Below, one piece after another: positions 59,053-64,000 of a stretch of 64,000 bases of DNA (within the stretch, counting starts at the first letter, position 1; every line of letters begins with the position of its first letter). The notes beneath the pieces are model-generated. The model was not told where the DNA came from. It did no database searches and saw only the letters and a program-made list of their open reading frames with translations. Source of the stretch: Cokeromyces recurvatus (Eukaryota > Mucoromycota > Mucoromycetes > Mucorales > Mucoraceae). The stretch is from contig NW_026251413.1 of assembly GCF_025118155.1 (NCBI RefSeq), positions 1 through 64,000 on the forward strand, given 5' to 3'. A program made the translations under genes and the position numbers.

Positions 59053-60023
59053 TTATTTAGTCATTATAGCTATTCCAACAATAAGAACACTTGCAAAAGT
59101 CATCATGAATGGCTTGATATGACTTGCCCCACTAAAAGATTGCTCAGTAACTTGGTCATTCTGACCCAGCATCTCAATATGATTATTATTATTGGAGGTA
59201 GTGGTAGAATGGGTTTGTTCATTATTTTCGATATTAATAGTAGTAAGAGGGGTACTTGCTACAGCATGATTAAAGGGAGTAGTAGCAGCCTTTAATTCTG
59301 TAGTACTAGGAGTATTAGTGCTCTTGGCAGTAGTAGTAGTAGTAGTAGTAGTAGTCAATCTTGATGATGAATCAGATGTTACAGGTTTATTAGGAGTAGT
59401 AGATTTATTATTTCCATAAGGACCACTATAATCACCTGGAATAATATGAGCGCATCCTTTCTCAGATATACCACGATTACAAGTTCTATCATCATTCTGT
59501 TTAAACATACACACACACACACATACACATATTTAGCAAAATCGTATATTATGATCGAATCAATAACAAGAAAAAAAAAACTTACACAACAACGCATACA
59601 ATATGTTCTTCCAGAAGGTTCAATCAAATTAACGTAATATTTCCAACCAGCACAAGATGAACCTTTAGGTGCTTTAATATCCATCTGTCCTCCTTCATCT
59701 GTCATATTTAATCTCGCCTTTGAAGGATCGATCTGACCTGTAACTTGTACATATTGATCTGTAGCAAGATAATGTGCTGACTGAATGAATCCTGATTTTA
59801 ATGACCCCGCATTCTTTGCTAACGGTGCATCTCCAATACAGAAAGATTGTGCATTCCATTCAGTATCGGCAATATTCCTGTTGACTGAATCGTTCGGAGG
59901 TAAAAAGACACAAAAGTTTTCAGCATCAACAACTTGTGCAATTTGTCCATATGCATTTACATAGGATGAAAAAGCAACGAGGATAGATGCAGTAAATATA
60001 CTAGCTGTATAAATGGCTACCAT
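59053..60023 (-). CDS. Secreted cysteine-containing Ser/Thr-rich surface protein, probably GPI-anchored
   Basis: Two exons (59586-60023, 59053-59496), 293 aa. Signal peptide MVAIYTASIFTASILVAFSS. The ectodomain has YGQIAQVVDAENFCVFLPPN, EWNAQSFCIGD, SAHYLATDQYVQVTGQID, SSCAGWKYYVNLIEPSGRTY and a Cys-rich CMRCCNDDRTCNRGISEKGC. A long Ser/Thr/Asn-rich stalk with nine consecutive Thr follows. The end is a hydrophobic segment (PFMMTFASVLIVGIAIMTK) after a SFSGAS-like omega-site region, typical of GPI attachment. I do not know a named family. Conserved cysteines and the DAENFC...LPP pattern suggest a fungal cell-wall protein domain. Bst1, encoded in this window, acts on such anchors. Confidence 0.75.
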
Positions 60024-60990
60024 TATAATATATTCTATATATGTATATATTTATATAAATATTTATAAAGGATTGTTTGTTTTTTTTTATCGAAAAAAGA
60101 CTGATATTCTTTATAGTTAAAGAAAAAAGATAAGATATTAAATTTATATAAAATTTAGTTGAATTATTATGCAATAATGTACAACTACTGGAGATATAAT
60201 TCTACAATTGAAGAATAATTTATTATAAAAAAAAATAGTAGAAGAAAAAGAAAAGATAGAGTATACATTTAATGTATATAATGGAACAGGGATTTCCTTA
60301 ACAGGAGTTGAATTTAATATGATAGGAGGACCAAACCAAATCTGGGAATGTTCACGATTTTTTTTTTTTTTTATTCATAGCGTTGTATGACAGAGAAAGA
60401 AAGAGAGAAGGAAAAAAAAAAGGTGTTTAGTAATACATTTAAAGAAATAAAATCCACTTTAAACAGCAAAAAGGATAATCTTAACGAGTCGATCCTTGTT
60501 CTTGTTAAACGGTGGCTACTACCATTTTTAGAGTTTTGAAAGACAACTTACTTAAATTACATACTAACATAATTATTATAGTTTAAGAATTACATAAATA
60601 TATATACCTACTAAAAAAAAACACAATGTGTAATAAGCAACTATAGTACTACTTAATTATGTAAATAATAGACTTTAACTTTTACAAATTAATTTCTATT
60701 CAAATGATTTTTTTTTTTTAATTGTTCATATGTAAGATAAGGTTTATTTTTTTTTTCTTAAGGTAAGCTATATATTTTTGAGATTTGATCATGGATAAGA
60801 ACATTGTCTGTAATAGCAAATTTGTATCAATTAGAAAATAAAATAAAATAAAATAAAAAGAACGGAATATGCTATAAACTTAGTTGAAATTAGGACTTTA
60901 GAAAGTTATTAATACAAGCCAGTACATTGTATTTATAAGCTCTGATAACTGAACTGTGTGCGTATACTATGATTGATACAGTCGAAGAAA
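60024..60990. other. Spacer between surface protein gene and Fanzor remnant
   Basis: Holds the surface gene's promoter and, towards 61000, DNA 3' of the Fanzor remnant, where a guide-RNA (omega-RNA) region would be expected in an intact element. An (AAAAT)n-like run lies at about 60837-60857. No exon or clear RNA fold is recognised by eye. Confidence 0.4.
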
Positions 60991-63499
60991 CTAGGTTGGG
61001 TCAATAAAAAAAATTTTTTTTGATGTATTAAATTCGTTGACGTCTAGTAGCAAGAGTTCTCCAGGCATTTGCTTTGTTTTTAATTGTTGATATATTTTGT
61101 TAAATACGCCATGACGGAGACCTTTGAACTTGATATGATCCTTGTTTTTTTTTAGTCCCTCACCAAAGATCACCAAAGGCATCTTACTGCTGTTTCCCTT
61201 TTCAAAACAAACTTTGTTGTTTCTGCTGTAAGTTACAGATATAATAGTTAGAGTTTACTGAAATAATAATAATAATAAAAAAAAGTGTATACCTTTTTGA
61301 TTTTGGGATGGTGGTGAGTGCTCTTTCTTCTTGAGCAGTACGAGGCTTGTGAGTTTTCCTTTGTCTTCTTTCCCCTGCTTTTATTATACTTCTTTCCAGC
61401 ATTTATTAAGATGTTGACACTCTCTTGGATGGCTTTTTGAGAACTAAGGTAGTTCAATCATTTAATTTTAGAAGTTTCAAAGCCGTAGAAATTAAGCAAA
61501 GTATTCATGTGCTGCAGCATGTAAGTTATGTACAAAACAAATTGTTCTACAGACACAGTTTTAGGCGAAGGAATGTTTGTTTCAATCTTTTCAATACCTA
61601 GTCTCTGTTTACGCTTCTGTTGCTCTTTCATTCGTCTTACACTTCCACCCATATTGTAATATTCGATTGAGGACAAGCGACGTATGTCAGTGCCACCGTG
61701 ATAAGAGACAAAAGGATCCCGTCTTCCTGGGTCTACAGTACATGGACGGAAATGCTTATCCACTTCTTCGCTTGTAAAATCGTTCAACTCTAGACAGATA
61801 GTGTCTTCTGGTAATAACGGAAGCACTTTTCTAGCAAATAGAACTCTGTACGTGTAGCCATCAGTATACAATCCATTGAGAAACATCTTTCCTTTTCGTT
61901 CAGGCAGTGCTTGAAGCTTTTCACAACTATATTTTTTTTTCGTCAGTAATTTGATTTATAGATATATGTAATAGTAATGTATATCTTTGGATGCCCAGCT
62001 TCTTAAAGTCAAACATTTGATAGAAGTATCTTTGTTTATGATCGAAAGGAGATGATTCATTAGCTTGCTTTTTTTGTTTAGCATCTGGTAAAATTCCAGT
62101 TAGGTTCTGAGCATCCATCTTTATGAATCGCCAGTGCAATCCAAAATTCGGGAATAGACTAAAACGTCTTGGAAGTAGGGACTTGATCAAATCGCTTTTG
62201 TCATTTTGAGGAGTATGGGCCTTGTATATATCATCGTATTTTTTTTTTAAGGATATGCCCTTAATGCGGATAGAATTTTGAAGGGTTCATTGTTTAAGCT
62301 TTCTTTAGACACTGGAAGCTTGGACAGGCAATTGTTCACTTCTGAAATCAAAGGATTTAAGAAACTTGGAAGATTATTGGCCACATCCGGATCAAAAAAG
62401 GGCAAGAATATCATTAGGTATAGAGGATGACTAGGAATGTGTAAGCACTTGATCATATGCCAAGTTCTTGATACAGCCAATCTTCGCATTCTAGTTTATA
62501 CAATTTTAGTATAAAAAATTTGAGAAACTGAACATGTATATTAAAGAGTTTGTTTTTATCTCTCGTTGCTTACCGGATACTTTGCCCTTAATGTATAGAT
62601 AAAGTAGTTACATATAATGTTTTCAAAGTTTTCAACATAGTAGTTATTGTATGTTGTTGCGATAGTTTCACATGCAGTTGGCAGAAATTGTCCATAATTC
62701 TTTAATCTATTTTCTGGAACAAACAAGCTACCATTTAAAGTGGCGGATAGTTCAACAAAAGAACTTGTAAGTTGAACCATATCTAGATTCTGTTCTGCAG
62801 ATATTTCCCTTTTCGTGTCTTTGTAATCCTGTAGAATTGGCCCTACATCATCTGAGCTGCCCCTAATCACTCTTGAAATAGTGTACCCAAAAATTTTGAT
62901 AAAAAAAAAGTCATTTGTCAACTTGCTTGGGTGTTGCAGAATAAAAAAAGTTTATAAATAGTTGTGCTTTGAACATGACTTTACGGATAAAGCTTGATAC
63001 AGCCTTGACCTTTTCCAAAGAACTGGCTTTGTTTGGGAGTATTCTTGCAGAAAGTTGCAAATGGAACAGAGAGAGTATATCTTTGATAAGTTGATTCCAA
63101 GTTTAATTTGTAAAAGTTCTGCTAGCTTTAGATTATAGTTTTTTTGCAGTGGGGACTTCTTGTAGAGTTATGCCCCTCCCCTTGGCAAGAACTACATTTG
63201 TTTTTACTTTTAGAGGATGACGCTGCTGAAGTATTAGTTTGGCGGCTTCTCTTTGCACTCCTTTTTGCTATTATTACAACAGGAGAGTCTTTCCTCTTGG
63301 TAGCTTTATGTACATTAGCTTGTGAGACCTTGTAAATGCATAAAGTGTGTGTGTGTGTGTTTTTTTACTTACATGTTCTCTTAGGGTTTTGAGTGGTTGA
63401 GTTGTCCTTCTTACTTTCAGAATTGACCTTTTCTAGCTTTGCACGTTTCTCGAGGAAAATTAAATGCTCCACTTCAGGGTAAATAGGTTTGCGTGACAT
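60991..63499 (-). pseudogene. Broken Fanzor-like (eukaryotic TnpB relative) RuvC nuclease
   Basis: Successive minus-strand fragments match one long protein. The start MSRKPIYPEVEHLIFLEKRA (63373-63499) joins a zinc knuckle with CSSCQGEGH and SPHC (about 63145-63197). Helical parts follow: KVKAVSSFIRKVMFKAQLFI, CETIATTYNNYYVENFENII, LFPNFGLHWRFIKMDAQNLT. RuvC-I is TVDPGRRDPFVSYHG (Asp at 61731-61733), then GFETSKIK. RuvC-II is MPLVIFGEGLKKNKDH (Glu near 61159) and then LLLLDVNEFNTSK (61021-61053). In TnpB/Fanzor proteins the latter precedes a CxxC zinc ribbon and the last catalytic Asp. Here it runs into KIFFIDPT and a stop, so ribbon and third acidic residue are lost. There are frameshifts near 62910 and 61932 (homopolymers), an upstream frame break near 63130 and an in-frame TGA at 61458-61460. 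It is non-functional as a nuclease unless the assembly is wrong. Confidence 0.75.
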
Positions 63500-63876
63500 T
63501 GATGAATTGAAAAAGAAGTAGAAAGAGTTCAAGACAACATTTGTCTGCTAACTAGAAAATATACTCAGTGTAAAAAGTGTCATATTGTAATGAAAGCTAT
63601 GATATGAAGTCTTGTTATTATAGTTGAAGGGGAATATATCTTTTGATTATTTAAATTCATTTTTATAACTGAGCAGAATTACTTCAGCTATCATTTAAAC
63701 AATAAAGGCCTTGTTGGTTAAGTAAAAAGTTATACACAAATGAATTTTGTTTTCGACTCTTAGATCATGAATTACTAGAATGATACGAGCGCTATAGAGG
63801 ATGGCTGTTTTTTAGGGTTACAACCCTTAAATCAAAGCAAAAAAAAAAAAAAAAATCTTTAAATTTGTCCAGTATA

Positions 63877-64000
63877 GTCCCATATTATCTTATGTGTCCC
63901 ATTTTTACACTGATTTCTCATTTTCATACTGATGTCCCATATTCCCTTCTGTGTACTATTTTCGTACCAATGTCCCATCCCAATTTTGCAACCCTGTCCC
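63877..64000. repeat. Degenerate ~19-bp tandem repeat at window edge
   Basis: At least six units of about 19 bp, starting near 63877, 63896, 63915, 63934, 63953 and 63971. Each begins with a form of TGTCCCATttt and ends with nACTGA-like bases, for example TGTCCCATTTTTACACTGA and TTTCTCATTTTCATACTGA. The array continues to the window end (TGTCCC). It lies about 380 bp upstream of the Fanzor start and resembles subterminal repeats of a DNA element. Confidence 0.75.

Noticed and set aside
1..64000. CRISPR arrays, rRNA or tRNA genes
   Set aside because: No spaced identical direct repeats of CRISPR type and no convincing tRNA A/B-box pair or rRNA core was seen on reading; a covariance search could still reveal a tRNA that I missed.

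Overview
This is a chromosomal window from a fungus with very A+T-rich DNA. The best fit is an early-diverging mould of the Mucoromycota, probably order Mucorales; I cannot name genus or species. The reasons are: many genes with short GT-AG introns (about 45-100 nt, some genes with 5-13 of them); fungal translation elongation factor 3; a class II DAHP synthase; homopolymer A/T tracts of 20-40 nt; and remnants of Tc1/mariner-like transposons and a Fanzor-like gene of the sort common in Mucorales. I assembled the exons by hand, using reading phase and family similarity.

Left third (1-19.4 kb), gene-poor and repeat-rich. The window opens with the 3' end of a uracil phosphoribosyltransferase gene. 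Two almost identical arms of about 2.07 kb follow (1716-3780 and 10445-12515) in opposite orientation. Each carries the same dead Tc1/mariner-like transposase. The 6.7-kb spacer holds one apparently intact gene for a secreted choice-of-anchor-A-type protein, a decayed retroelement-like ORF with an (AAAAT)n array, and a second, different decayed Tc1/IS630-type transposon. Beyond the right arm lie the 14-exon VPS18 gene (12.8-16.8 kb) and another transposase fossil (about 18 kb).

Middle (19.4-46.3 kb), dense housekeeping genes. In order: a ricin-B-type lectin, mitoribosomal mL45/Mba1-like, a PAXBP1/GCFC-type splicing factor (with an apparent 1-nt frameshift), RNase P/MRP subunit Pop7/Rpp20, ribosomal proteins uS3 and eS1 (divergent pair), GPI inositol-deacylase Bst1/PGAP1, eEF3, class II DAHP synthase, a phospholipase-B-type GDSL esterase, a METTL21-type methyltransferase, TMEM234, a small CYSTM-like cysteine-rich protein, isopentenyl phosphate kinase, and EMC2.

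Right third (46.3-64 kb): PAS-domain kinase, an F-box/LRR-like protein, glutamate-cysteine ligase, ceramide synthase Lag1, and a Ser/Thr-rich probable GPI-anchored surface protein. Last comes a broken Fanzor (eukaryotic TnpB relative) at 61.0-63.5 kb. It has an N-terminal zinc knuckle, RuvC-I and RuvC-II motifs, several frameshifts and a nonsense codon, and it has lost its 3' zinc ribbon. A degenerate array of about 19-bp repeats runs off the window edge just upstream of it.

The genes do not form one pathway. Several belong to the secretory and membrane system (Bst1, EMC2, Lag1, TMEM234, Vps18, secreted proteins) and to translation (uS3, eS1, eEF3, mL45). The two standouts are the Fanzor remnant and the large near-identical inverted repeat around a surface-protein gene.
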